Positions 43,612 to 51,191 of a DNA stretch of 51,191 nt are shown one piece after another. The stretch spans positions 1 to 51,191 of the forward strand of contig UCEZ01000068.1 in the NCBI GenBank assembly GCA_900471525.1. Direction: 5' to 3'. The notes below the pieces were generated by a model. That model was not told where the DNA came from. It did not search any database and saw only the letters and a program-made list of their open reading frames with translations. The stretch comes from Hyphomicrobiales bacterium. Its GTDB lineage: Bacteria > Pseudomonadota > Alphaproteobacteria > Rhizobiales > Rhizobiaceae. Each line of letters starts with the position of its first letter. Position 1 is the first letter of the stretch. The position numbers and the translations under genes are program-made.

Positions 43612-44595
43612 CTAGCCCCCAACCTCAGCTATCGTTCGCTCGCGAAAGCGAAGACGGTAGTCGGATGGCAGGATGCCGAACTGACGATGCAGCACGCGGC
43701 GCAGGTTCTGCTCCGTCGCAAGACCAACTTGAACGGCAATAGCCTTGATCGGCAGGTCGGTCCCTTCCAGGGCGCGGCACGCCGCTTCGAGCCGTATGGC
43801 TTCGATCGCTTTCGCAGGCGTGAAGCCGGTTTCCGCCGCATAGACCCGCGCAAAATTGCGGGGGCTCATAGCCGCCTGCTCCGCCAGCCTCTCGACCCTG
43901 AGATCTTCGCACAAATGGTTCACTATCCACTCATGCAGGCCAGCAAAAACCGAGGCCCTGGGCGTTGCCGGCACACTGAACTGGCTCTGGCCTCCCGGGC
44001 GGCGCATGAACATCACCAACTGGCGCGCCGTATCCGCCGCAACCTGATGGCCCAGATCGGCCTCGATCAGGGCCAGCGCGAGATCGATGCCAGCCGTGAC
44101 CCCGCCCGATGTCCAGATCCGGCCGTCGTTGATGAAGATCCGGTCTGCGTCAAGCAGAAGATCCGGATGCCTGGCCTGCAACTCCGCATAGCGCGACCAG
44201 TGCGTGGTCACGCGCTTGCCGGTAAGCAGCCCCGCATCCGCCAGGAGAAAAGCTCCGGTGCAAACGGAGCAGAGCCGGCGGGCTTTCGGGGCATGAATTG
44301 CCAGCCATCCGACGAGTGAATCGAGGCCGAGGGGACCATTGCGCGGCAATCCCCCTGGCACGATGATCGTGTCGACGTCCTCGCCTTGCAGCAAATTCAG
44401 CGGCTCAGTCATGATGGGCAGGCCTGGATCGGTCAGCACCAGGCCGCCATTTTCGGACGCCGTGACGAGACGATAAGTCCGAACGCCGGAATTCGTATCG
44501 GCATCATTGGCTGTCTGGAATGCCTGCAACGGTCCCGCGATGTCGATCAGATTGACGTTGTCGAAAGCGAGAACGATGACGAGGCGATCACGCAA
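43612..44595 (-). CDS. GlxA-type AraC-family regulator (DJ-1/PfpI + AraC HTH)
   Basis: The 327-residue protein has the same architecture as the regulator at 42528 but is clearly a different paralogue. The DJ-1/PfpI domain has 'LCSVCTGAFLLADAGLL', and the AraC domain has 'RVERLAEQAAMSPRNFARVY' and 'PIKAIAVQVGLATEQNLRRV'. It starts with TTG inside the last codons of the MFS gene (8-base overlap), so it is translated after that transporter and probably regulates it or an unlinked target. Confidence 0.92.
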   Translation of the reverse strand: MRDRLVIVLAFDNVNLIDIAGPLQAFQTANDADTNSGVRTYRLVTASENGGLVLTDPGLPIMTEPLNLLQGEDVDTIIVPGGLPRNGPLGLDSLVGWLAIHAPKARRLCSVCTGAFLLADAGLLTGKRVTTHWSRYAELQARHPDLLLDADRIFINDGRIWTSGGVTAGIDLALALIEADLGHQVAADTARQLVMFMRRPGGQSQFSVPATPRASVFAGLHEWIVNHLCEDLRVERLAEQAAMSPRNFARVYAAETGFTPAKAIEAIRLEAACRALEGTDLPIKAIAVQVGLATEQNLRRVLHRQFGILPSDYRLRFRERTIAEVGG

Positions 44596-45811
44596 AGCTC
44601 AGCCTCCGGTTTCGACGCTCTGCCTGCAATCCCCAAAGGATCGGAGCGACGCAGAGCATCAGGAACGATAGCATACCGAGGTTGAGAGCAGACCATCCAG
44701 AGCCTGCGAACGCGGCCCCCGCCGACAGAGTTGAGAGGGTCGCAGCCACATTCCCTAACAGTTGGGCAAGGGCCTGCGTCTTGCCGGCCTCACTCGGACG
44801 ATACGATAGCGACAACAGCGTCGTTCCTGAGACGATCATGAAGTTCCATCCGAGACCCAGTGCCAGCAGGGCAAGATAAAAGGCGCCAAGCGTTGTCGAG
44901 TTGACGGCGATGATGCTACACGACGCGATCAACAGCAGTCCAGCGATCAGTGCCGACGGCACGCCGAAGCGCGCCACCAATTTGCCCGAGAACAGTGACG
45001 GCGCAAACATACCGATGAGATGCCATTGAATGATACTGGCGCCATCGCTGATCGAATGATTGCAGGCAATTGCTGCAAGCGGCGTCGCGGTCATGACGAA
45101 CAGCATTGCCGTTGAAGCTGCCATCGTCGTGCCGACGCCGGCGATGAAAATCGGCTGGCGGATGATTTCTGCAAGCCGACGCGGCTCGACGACCTCGTCG
45201 GTCGTCTTGGCATCGACCGGTTCAATGTCACGATATGCCGCCATCACAATAAGCGCCGAGGCCAGCGCCAACCCGGCCACCATCAGATAGGCGCCGGCAA
45301 AGAATGCATCGACAATCAGGTCCTGCGCCCAGTCAGCAAGTGCGGGACCGGCGACGGCGGCAGCAACGCCGCCGACTAATACGGTCGAAATCGCGCGACT
45401 CTTGCGGGTTTTATCGACGGAGTCGGCTGCAGCAAGCGAATAGAACTGAGCGAACGCCTGAAAGGCGCCGACACTGGCTGTGCCCAGACAGAAAAGCCAG
45501 AAATCACCTCGCAGGATTGCCCATACCGAGACAAGGCCGCCCGCCGCGCCAAAGAGCGCACCAAGCGTGAACCCGGCGCGTCGACCGAACCGCGCCATCA
45601 CGAAAGAAGCAAGGACCGTGACGACGGCAGAGCCCACGGTGATCAAGGCGAACGGCAGCGTTGCGAGCGCCTTGTCGGGTGCAAGTTGATAGCCTGTAAT
45701 GCCGGTCAACGTCAGGTCAACGGATATAGCACAGACGTAAAGTCCCTGGCACAAGGCCAGCACTTTAGCGTTGCGATTGCCGACCGAATTCGAAGCTGTC
45801 GTCGTTGTCAC
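44588..45811 (-). CDS. MFS transporter
   Basis: The 407-residue membrane protein has about 12 hydrophobic segments and the MFS loop 2-3 motif as 'SFVMARFGRRAGFTLGAL'. GTG 45811 with GGGAGAG upstream is the likely start. It lies in a two-gene leftward unit with the GlxA-type regulator. The direction (efflux or uptake) and substrate are unknown. Confidence 0.88.
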   Translation of the reverse strand: MTTTTASNSVGNRNAKVLALCQGLYVCAISVDLTLTGITGYQLAPDKALATLPFALITVGSAVVTVLASFVMARFGRRAGFTLGALFGAAGGLVSVWAILRGDFWLFCLGTASVGAFQAFAQFYSLAAADSVDKTRKSRAISTVLVGGVAAAVAGPALADWAQDLIVDAFFAGAYLMVAGLALASALIVMAAYRDIEPVDAKTTDEVVEPRRLAEIIRQPIFIAGVGTTMAASTAMLFVMTATPLAAIACNHSISDGASIIQWHLIGMFAPSLFSGKLVARFGVPSALIAGLLLIASCSIIAVNSTTLGAFYLALLALGLGWNFMIVSGTTLLSLSYRPSEAGKTQALAQLLGNVAATLSTLSAGAAFAGSGWSALNLGMLSFLMLCVAPILWGLQAERRNRRLSFA

Positions 45812-46527
45812 AGGTCTCTCCCACGCGATTTCTGCGTGGAAAGCACTATCGGCAAATGCAAATCTGGCAGCAATGACAATAAGCTATCAATTCCTGCCAA
45901 ACTACGCGACGACGTGAATGCAGCTTTTGCGTCAATTGGCTTGCCGAAGGCAATGCAGGTCGCCGATCGCTGGCATCTGATGGAAAATGCAAGCGGCGCG
46001 TTTCTGGAAGCCATCTCCAAATCAATGCATGATATCTGTCGCTCGATGGGCACTTCCACGGTCAAAAGCCTTCACCGCCAACGAACCCTTCTTCCATGCA
46101 GCGAGACACTACCATCTCGAACACGCGTCGAAACAGATCGCTCTCCCTGAAACGCTCGTGACGGTTCTTGGAAAAAGAAGTCCGGTTGTTTGGCCAGCGG
46201 CGTCCCTCTGCCATCGCACGCCTGGGGTAATGAAGCACGGGTGGAAAACGCTGAAAGCATTTCCAGCTTTGCGGAGATCGCCATCCCGCGTCCGACAACG
46301 CGCGGATGAGCTGGCGGAATTAGACGCCTTTTTCGATTCAGGTAATGAACGTGTTTGATCTGCGAATGGCGGTATCTGGCGGGGAGGTGAACGACTGCTT
46401 CGAGCCAGTCGCGACGTTCGCAGAGGCCCCAAATGCGCTGTAAGGGAAAGTTGTGCGCATCGCAACATTCAATTGACAAAGTTGCTGTTTTGCATGGGAA
46501 ATGAGCCGGTTGCGGACACGTTGGACA
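45812..46527. other. intergenic region with decayed insertion sequence
   Basis: The gap of about 716 bases contains the ISL3-type transposase fragment (45905-46063). The rest has only short frames without recognisable similarity. No intact inverted repeats or target duplication were found by eye. Confidence 0.5.
45905..46063 (+). pseudogene. ISL3-family transposase fragment
   Basis: A stretch of about 53 codons reads '...LPKAMQVADRWHLMENASGAFLEA...', the hallmark DRWHL segment of ISL3 DDE transposases. The similarity ends near 46063, after 'MGTSTV', and what follows in that frame is unrelated. The catalytic acidic residues are not all present, so it cannot be active. It is a scar of past insertion between the MFS and histidine phosphatase genes. 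Confidence 0.7.
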
Positions 46528-47103
46528 ATGCAAATGATCTATCTTTTACGACATGGCGAGACCGTCTGGAACACGGCGGGTCGATTTCAGGGACAAAAGG
46601 ATTCGCAACTTACGCCGCGTGGGATCGAGCAGGCTGATGAAGCTGGAAATCTCTTGGCTACCGCAATCCGGGGACGGGAAGGACAGTTCGAGTTTCATGT
46701 CAGCCCGCTTGGTCGGACAAAGGAGACAGCGGCTCGCATTGTTCGGTCCGTTCCATTGGTTGCCAAGGATGAGCCGCGCTTGATGGAAGTGACGGTGGGA
46801 TCGTGGGACGGCATGACCCACTACGAAATAGACATTGAATATCCAGGTGCCTTGAAAGGTGCTGATGTTTTCGACTGGTTTTTTCGGTCTCCGGACGGTG
46901 AGACGTTCGACGATGCTTGTTCGCGGGTGGGAACATGGCTTTCGGAGATATCAGCGCCGACCATTGCGGTTTCGCATGGGCTGACCGGTCGCCTGATCAG
47001 AGGTGTATACCTTGGCTTGTCCCGAAGAGAGATGCTGGAGCTACCTGTTCCACAGAATGGTTTCTATAGGCTCTCCGGCGGGGAAGCAGCTTTCATCGGA
47101 TAG
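46528..47103 (+). CDS. histidine phosphatase (phosphoglycerate mutase-like)
   Basis: The 191-residue protein has the catalytic motif 'YLLRHGETVWN' at the N terminus, the proton donor in 'LMEVTVGSWDGM', and the second histidine in 'IAVSHGLTGRLIRG'. Members include cofactor-dependent phosphoglycerate mutases and broad phosphatases; at this short length a phosphatase is more likely. ATG 46534 is an alternative start. It appears to be a single-gene unit, convergent with a NUDIX gene. Confidence 0.9.
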   Translation: MQMIYLLRHGETVWNTAGRFQGQKDSQLTPRGIEQADEAGNLLATAIRGREGQFEFHVSPLGRTKETAARIVRSVPLVAKDEPRLMEVTVGSWDGMTHYEIDIEYPGALKGADVFDWFFRSPDGETFDDACSRVGTWLSEISAPTIAVSHGLTGRLIRGVYLGLSRREMLELPVPQNGFYRLSGGEAAFIG

Positions 47104-47138
47104 CTGACACCAGGAACGGCGGGCGATCAAGCTTTTGT

Positions 47139-47621
47139 CTAAGCGACCGAGCGGGTCACCAAGCTCGTCGGCAATCCCTTCAACTCCGGCTCCTGCACCC
47201 GCACTGCAGCTGCGACCGGCGATAGCCACTCGACGCTACGCTCCTTCGACTCTGGAAACTCAGTGAAAGCTTTTTTGACCTCAACGAGATGTACTTCGAC
47301 CAAGGATGGTACCTTCGTTCCGTCATCGAGCGTCTTGAGATACGTAAAATAGCCGAGGGGCCTCTTTCTTGCCTTGCCCTTTACGCCAGCCTCTTCCCAA
47401 GCCTCTTGCTCGGCGGCTTCGTGCGACTTCAGCCCTTTGATGGGCCAGCCTTTTGGAATCGTCCAGCGACCCGTCTCGCGGGTCGTGACAAGCAGGACTT
47501 CGGTGTTTCCTTCAAGACCTGTGCGAAAGCAGATTGCTCCGACCTGCTCAATCATCCCACCACGCATAATCATGCCCGCGTAAGCGGCTAGACGCGCAAG
47601 ATGGGGCTCCTTTTTTGTCAT
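47139..47621 (-). CDS. NUDIX hydrolase
   Basis: The 160-residue protein has a NUDIX box 'GWPIKGLKSHEAAEQEAWEEAGV' around the middle. The usual REUxEE is read as QEAWEE, which is common in rhizobial members of this DIPP-like branch; the metal-binding EE pair is intact. It hydrolyses nucleoside diphosphate-linked or similar pyrophosphates. ATG 47621 is preferred over a TTG five codons upstream; internal starts are possible. Confidence 0.88.
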   Translation of the reverse strand: MTKKEPHLARLAAYAGMIMRGGMIEQVGAICFRTGLEGNTEVLLVTTRETGRWTIPKGWPIKGLKSHEAAEQEAWEEAGVKGKARKRPLGYFTYLKTLDDGTKVPSLVEVHLVEVKKAFTEFPESKERSVEWLSPVAAAVRVQEPELKGLPTSLVTRSVA

Positions 47622-47931
47622 CGGTCTTCGTTCCAATCTCGAACAGAAGATGTGGTGTCACGTGATTCTCGGCAACCCCTTGGATTGGCAGATCAGCACG
47701 GCATTGAATTGATCGGTAAATCGCATGGCGAGGCTGCGCCTCAGCGGCTACCGCAACGGACCACGATCAGGCCATCAGGTAAGCACTTTCAGGATGGCCC
47801 CCATTGACTCAATTCGCTTGTAACCCTGAGTGGAATGCGGATAACTGCCCGCATTTCACATTGCTAGGCAGATCGCCCTGAATCCCTCCCGTCGGCGATG
47901 CGACGGAGGTCCGCTTTGAGATTGCATTTCG

Positions 47932-49146
47932 ATGTTTCATTCCCTTCGCCAGATCCATGCCCGGCCGCAATTACTGCTCCTTGCTTTCATGATCTTCGTC
48001 CAGGGTTCCGCCTATGGCTCGACCCTGCCCTATCTCTCGATAACGGCAATCCGCGAACTGGGCATGAGCGATCAGGCCTATTCGGTTCTCGTCTTCGTGA
48101 CATCGGTGTCAGCGGTCACCATCAGCGTCTCGCTCGGCATTCTCTCCGACCTGATCGGCGACCGGCGCAGGATCATGATCGCCATGGCACTCATGGGCGT
48201 GGCCGGCTATGGCGCCATCTTCCTCTTCCCCTCCGTGCCCATGTTCATCGCCGCCACGGCGTTCGTCATCCCGTTCTTCCAGTCCGTCAGCTCGCTGATC
48301 TTCGTGGGCGTTCGGGCCGAAACAGCCGGTCTTAGGGGCCGCGACGCCGCGGCGATCAACGCCACCGTCCGGGCTTTCATGTCGGCCTCGTGGGTGGTCA
48401 TGCCGGCGGCAATGGGATTGGCGTTCGCCGGCTCGGCGAGCATGATGGGCGCCTGGGGTGTTGCCGGGCTCTGCGCGCTCTCGATCTTCCTGTGCTCCAC
48501 ATTCCTGCTGGCAAAGCCGGCGGGTGATGCGGCCCCGGCAAAATCGCCAGCGGGCTTCTTCTCCGCGCTCGGCGAACTCGCGGCGCCGGTCATGCTGGCG
48601 CGGATGCTCTCCATGGCCGCGCTCACCGGCACGATCCGGCTTACCAGCACGCTCTGGCCGCTGATCCTCATCGTCAATCTCGGCGGCAAGACCGCCGATG
48701 TCGGGATCATCGCTGGGATCATCGCCTTTCTCGAAATTCCGTTCATGCTGATCTGGTCCAACCTGCTGAAACGGCTCACCATTCTTTCGATCCTGATCAC
48801 CGCCGGCTTGATCTATGCCGCCTTCATGGTCGCATTGGCCTTTGCCACGACCCCTTGGCAAATCTATACCTTGACCATTCCCGCAGCAGCCGGCGCGGCG
48901 GCGCTGCTCTCCATGCCGCTGACCTATTTCCAGGATCTCTTTCCGGGCCGGCCGGGCCTGGGCACATCGTTCAACCAGATCAATTCTTTTCTGGGAAATG
49001 GGCTGACGGCGCTGACTTTTGCCGTCGGCGCGCATTACCTGGGCTATTCGGGCACGGCATGGCTTGGTGTCGCCATGGCGCTTGCCGGCATTCTCGGCCT
49101 GGTCCTGCTTGAAAGACGCCGGTCGGCCGTGGTTGATCCAACATGA
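47932..49146 (+). CDS. MFS transporter (sugar efflux SetA-like)
   Basis: The 404-residue polytopic membrane protein has two six-helix halves; helix 2-3 loop 'GILSDLIGDRRRIMIAMALMG' is the MFS motif. The overall pattern resembles Set-type sugar efflux or sugar/drug exporters. An AGGAGG-like GGAGG lies about 20 bases upstream and is partly paired in a small hairpin (47885-47909). GC content and codon use are higher than in the neighbouring HAD genes. Confidence 0.88.
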   Translation: MFHSLRQIHARPQLLLLAFMIFVQGSAYGSTLPYLSITAIRELGMSDQAYSVLVFVTSVSAVTISVSLGILSDLIGDRRRIMIAMALMGVAGYGAIFLFPSVPMFIAATAFVIPFFQSVSSLIFVGVRAETAGLRGRDAAAINATVRAFMSASWVVMPAAMGLAFAGSASMMGAWGVAGLCALSIFLCSTFLLAKPAGDAAPAKSPAGFFSALGELAAPVMLARMLSMAALTGTIRLTSTLWPLILIVNLGGKTADVGIIAGIIAFLEIPFMLIWSNLLKRLTILSILITAGLIYAAFMVALAFATTPWQIYTLTIPAAAGAAALLSMPLTYFQDLFPGRPGLGTSFNQINSFLGNGLTALTFAVGAHYLGYSGTAWLGVAMALAGILGLVLLERRRSAVVDPT

Positions 49147-49278
49147 CTGTTGATTTCTCTATCGATGATGGACCACCCGACTTGTCCGTAAGGAGCCGTG
49201 CCGCTTGTTTGCCAAGCTCCATGAGCGAGTGATGAGAATACTGCGATAGCTTTAGAATGAGAGGACGGCCAGATCGCT

Positions 49279-49952
49279 ATGTTGATAATATTTGATTGCG
49301 ATCGTGTGCTCATAGATTCCGAGGCCATATTTTGCGCAGTCGATGCTGAAGCGTTGACCCGCCGTGGCTACCCGACGACAGCCGCGACAATATCGGAGCG
49401 ATTTGCCGGCGTTCCGCATCAGATCGCATGGAGCCAACTGAGCACTGAGCTCAATCTGCAACTTCCGCAAAACTGGATCGATGATCTCTTGCTGGAGTGT
49501 CGGCGACGCTTCCCCGCCGAACTGGCTCCAATCCCTGGGGCAGCGAGCGCAGTGACGATGATTGTTGAAAAGCGGCGATCACGTTTGCGTTGCCTCCTCA
49601 ACAGAGCTTCCTAGTCTTCGCGATAATCTGGAGCGCACGGGTCTGCTTTCACTGTTTGCACCACACGTGTTTTCCGTCGACCAGGTCAAGCGCCCAAAGC
49701 CTGCGCCTGACGTCTTCCTGTTTGCGGCCTCCCAGATGGGGTTTGACCCGGCCGAAACGATCGTGGTCGAGGATTCCGTCGCCGGAGTGCTGGCCGCGAG
49801 GCGCGCTGGGATGAGAGTTTTGGGTTTCACAGACGGCGCATGCCTATAGCAGTCTCGCTTTCCGCCTGATGGACGCGGGCACCGAACATGTTTGCAGCGT
49901 CATGGAACAGGTGGTTGAGCGGCTTTCGTCGCTGAAATCCTGGAGGGGATAG
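49279..49952 (+). pseudogene. HAD-superfamily hydrolase, disrupted by two frameshifts
   Basis: Three reading frames joined in order give one HAD hydrolase of about 224 residues (phosphoglycolate phosphatase/beta-phosphoglucomutase-like). It opens with 'FDCDRVLIDSE', continues after a shift near 49565-49580 with 'GDHVCVASSTELPSLRDNL' and 'KRPKPAPDVFLFAASQMGF', and after a second shift near 49838 ends 'YSSLAFRLMDAGTEH...'. The motif I glycine is also Arg (DCDR instead of DxDG). Mutational decay is more likely than sequencing error given the changed motif, but both are possible. Confidence 0.85.
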
Positions 49953-50045
49953 CCTTGGCCAGCGTCCCGTTCGCGCCAACGGCAGACGTTGCCAGCTTGG
50001 GTTGAACACAGCGTACACGCATGACAAAATCTTAGTCAGGCGGTA

Positions 50046-50696
50046 GTGCTTTGTAGGACGAATACCGGGGGACCGAAGATCACCAATATCAGATTAGCGG
50101 CGTTCGACGTGGACGGAACACTGCTCCGAGGCGAAAACATCTGCGGCTGCATTGGCAGACATATCGGGCGCTCAACGGAGATGGATGCCTTCGAGCTTCT
50201 GCGTTCACGCGAGGACATCACCACGGGACGGGAGACTATGCTGGAATGGTACCTTCCTTTCGGCAAGGCGAGATTGATCAAGCATCTTGCTGAACTTCGA
50301 CTTGCTCCGGGCGTCACACAAGGTTTCGCCCGGCTAAAGGCCGCAGGGGTAAAGATCGCCCTTGTCTCGATTACTTGGCAATTCGCTGTCAAATGGCTCG
50401 CCGCAGAGTTAGGTGCCGACTATGCGGTCGGTACGGGCTGGCGGGAGGACAACACCCTCAGCCATTTCTGGCCGGAGGATAAGGCCATCTATCTGAACTC
50501 TCTGCTCGCCGAACTCAAACTAGAACAGGGCTCGTTGGCAGCGGTTGGTGACTCCTACGGCGATATTCCAATGCTCAACCTCGCCTCTCGAAGCTATTTC
50601 GTCGGTAAAGCCCCACCGCAGGAACTGCTCCACGCCGAACACTGGCCTGACGCAGATATTGAAGAGATAGTCCACGACATGCTCACGCGGGTCTAG
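50046..50696 (+). CDS. HAD-family phosphatase (HAD-IB/phosphoserine phosphatase-like)
   Basis: The 216-residue protein has the motif I 'FDVDGTLLRG', motif II 'IALVSITWQF', and motif III 'AVGDSYGDIPML'. It resembles phosphoserine-phosphatase-like HAD-IB enzymes; the substrate is unknown. GTG 50046 is the only reasonable start and has no obvious Shine-Dalgarno site, so the N terminus is uncertain. It follows the disrupted HAD gene by about 90 bases. Confidence 0.82.
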   Translation: MLCRTNTGGPKITNIRLAAFDVDGTLLRGENICGCIGRHIGRSTEMDAFELLRSREDITTGRETMLEWYLPFGKARLIKHLAELRLAPGVTQGFARLKAAGVKIALVSITWQFAVKWLAAELGADYAVGTGWREDNTLSHFWPEDKAIYLNSLLAELKLEQGSLAAVGDSYGDIPMLNLASRSYFVGKAPPQELLHAEHWPDADIEEIVHDMLTRV

Positions 50697-50736
50697 GGGC
50701 GACGACCGCTGCGGGCCATCAGGAGCCATGCTGGCT

Positions 50737-50764
50737 TGGCGCTCTTGGTGAGATTCGAACCCAA
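50737..50764 (-). other. tRNA 3'-end-like sequence (possible integration scar)
   Basis: On the minus strand a GGGTTCGAATCTCACC segment resembles a T-loop and stem, and the sequence ends in CCA at 50737. The matching acceptor and anticodon arms are not visible upstream, so it is not an intact tRNA. It may be chance or the duplicated tRNA end left by an integrated element. Confidence 0.2.
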
Positions 50765-50906
50765 TGTCCCCAAAGCATATTGGCGTTCTGATATTGTGCA
50801 TATCAGCCGGATTACAAAAGTCATTGGTCGTTTGTATCGCGCGCGAAGGCGATCGTTCACCGCCGTCTCGGCGGCTCAAGAACCTCCTTCTAATACGCCC
50901 TGAAAG

Positions 50907-51191
50907 CTACAGCCCGGCGATTTTCATCAGGTCGTCGCGGGCTCCGGGGGCGGCAGCCAGCACCGGCGCGCCCTTGGTCAGCTGTTCGCCCTCGACCGGA
51001 AAGGGGTGATGCCAGCCGCCAGCTTCCTTGACGAGGCAATAGCCGGCCAGGCAATCCCAGGCGTGCATGTAGGGCTCGTAGTAGCCGACGAGACGCCCGG
51101 CGGCGACATAGGCGAGCATGAGCGCGCCGGACCCGTTGCGGATGAAATTGCCGCCGGCTTCCAGCAGGCTCTCGACCATTTTCCCGACGAA
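50907..51191 (-). CDS. inositol monophosphatase-family protein, C-terminal part
   Basis: The visible 95 or so C-terminal codons show 'IRNGSGALMLAYVAAGRLVGYY' followed by 'HAWDCLAGYCLVKEAGG', the conserved C-terminal segment of inositol monophosphatase/CysQ/HisN-type phosphatases, including the metal-binding Asp of 'WDCLAG'. The gene runs off the right edge, so catalytic motif I is not visible and the family member cannot be fixed. Confidence 0.85.
   Translation of the reverse strand, partial: FVGKMVESLLEAGGNFIRNGSGALMLAYVAAGRLVGYYEPYMHAWDCLAGYCLVKEAGGWHHPFPVEGEQLTKGAPVLAAAPGARDDLMKIAGL

Noticed and set aside
1..51191. CRISPR arrays, defence systems, rRNA or a prophage
   Set aside because: No regularly spaced repeats, cas, restriction, phage structural or rRNA sequences were seen.

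Overview
The window looks like an accessory (catabolic) part of a GC-rich alphaproteobacterial genome, most likely Rhizobiaceae (Rhizobium, Agrobacterium, Sinorhizobium or Shinella type). The grounds are the abundance of ABC importers, the short-chain, GMC, aldehyde and aldo/keto oxidoreductases, GlxA-type and IclR/TetR regulators, and the protein style. No rRNA, intact tRNA, CRISPR array or complete mobile element is visible. All assignments come from reading motifs; no database search was run.

Region 1 (1-26.6 kb) appears to be one catabolic system. It has two sugar-type ABC importers: CUT1 at 5.1-9.5 kb and CUT2 at 20.9-25.6 kb. It also has two zinc-family alcohol dehydrogenase homologues, two aldo/keto reductases, a GMC oxidase/dehydrogenase and an aldehyde dehydrogenase. 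A CoA branch consists of a CoA-transferase, an acyl-CoA dehydrogenase, an enoyl-CoA hydratase and an SDR. Around these are a VOC protein, a Dabb protein, a DUF993 aldolase-fold protein, a TIM-barrel sugar isomerase and a MOFRL glycerate kinase. A TetR regulator at 25947-26597 closes the region. Every transcription unit in region 1, including the tetR gene, has a copy of the palindrome TAACY-N4-RGTTA in its promoter region (five exact copies and two variants). I saw none in the right half. This suggests one TetR-controlled regulon, and the substrate is not identifiable from sequence. The enzymes suggest import of a polyol or glycoside-like compound, oxidation of an alcohol to an acid, CoA activation and a beta-oxidation-like sequence without a thiolase, with glycerate or a sugar fragment feeding central metabolism.

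Region 2 (26.9-28.8 kb) is a divergent pair: a cystathionine-gamma-synthase-family PLP enzyme and an Lrp/AsnC regulator, with a codon style unlike its neighbours.

Region 3 (29.1-40.0 kb) is a second compact system. It has an IclR regulator, a RidA protein, a SelA/DgaE-like PLP enzyme, a secreted GH8 glycoside hydrolase, a cog3964 amidohydrolase and a complete peptide/oligosaccharide (Opp/Dpp-type) ABC importer. Direct repeats of TATANRAGAT occur in both divergent promoter regions and tie the set together. A working model is extracellular chitosan or beta-glucan hydrolysis, oligosaccharide import and breakdown of an amino-sugar acid, with RidA clearing the enamine/imine product.

Region 4 (40.0-51.2 kb) is miscellaneous: a monooxygenase-like ABM protein, a GFA-type zinc protein, a dienelactone-hydrolase homologue, two GlxA-type AraC regulators, two MFS transporters, an ISL3-type transposase scrap, a histidine phosphatase, a NUDIX hydrolase, a twice-frameshifted HAD pseudogene, an intact HAD phosphatase and the C-terminal end of an inositol-monophosphatase-family gene running off the right edge.
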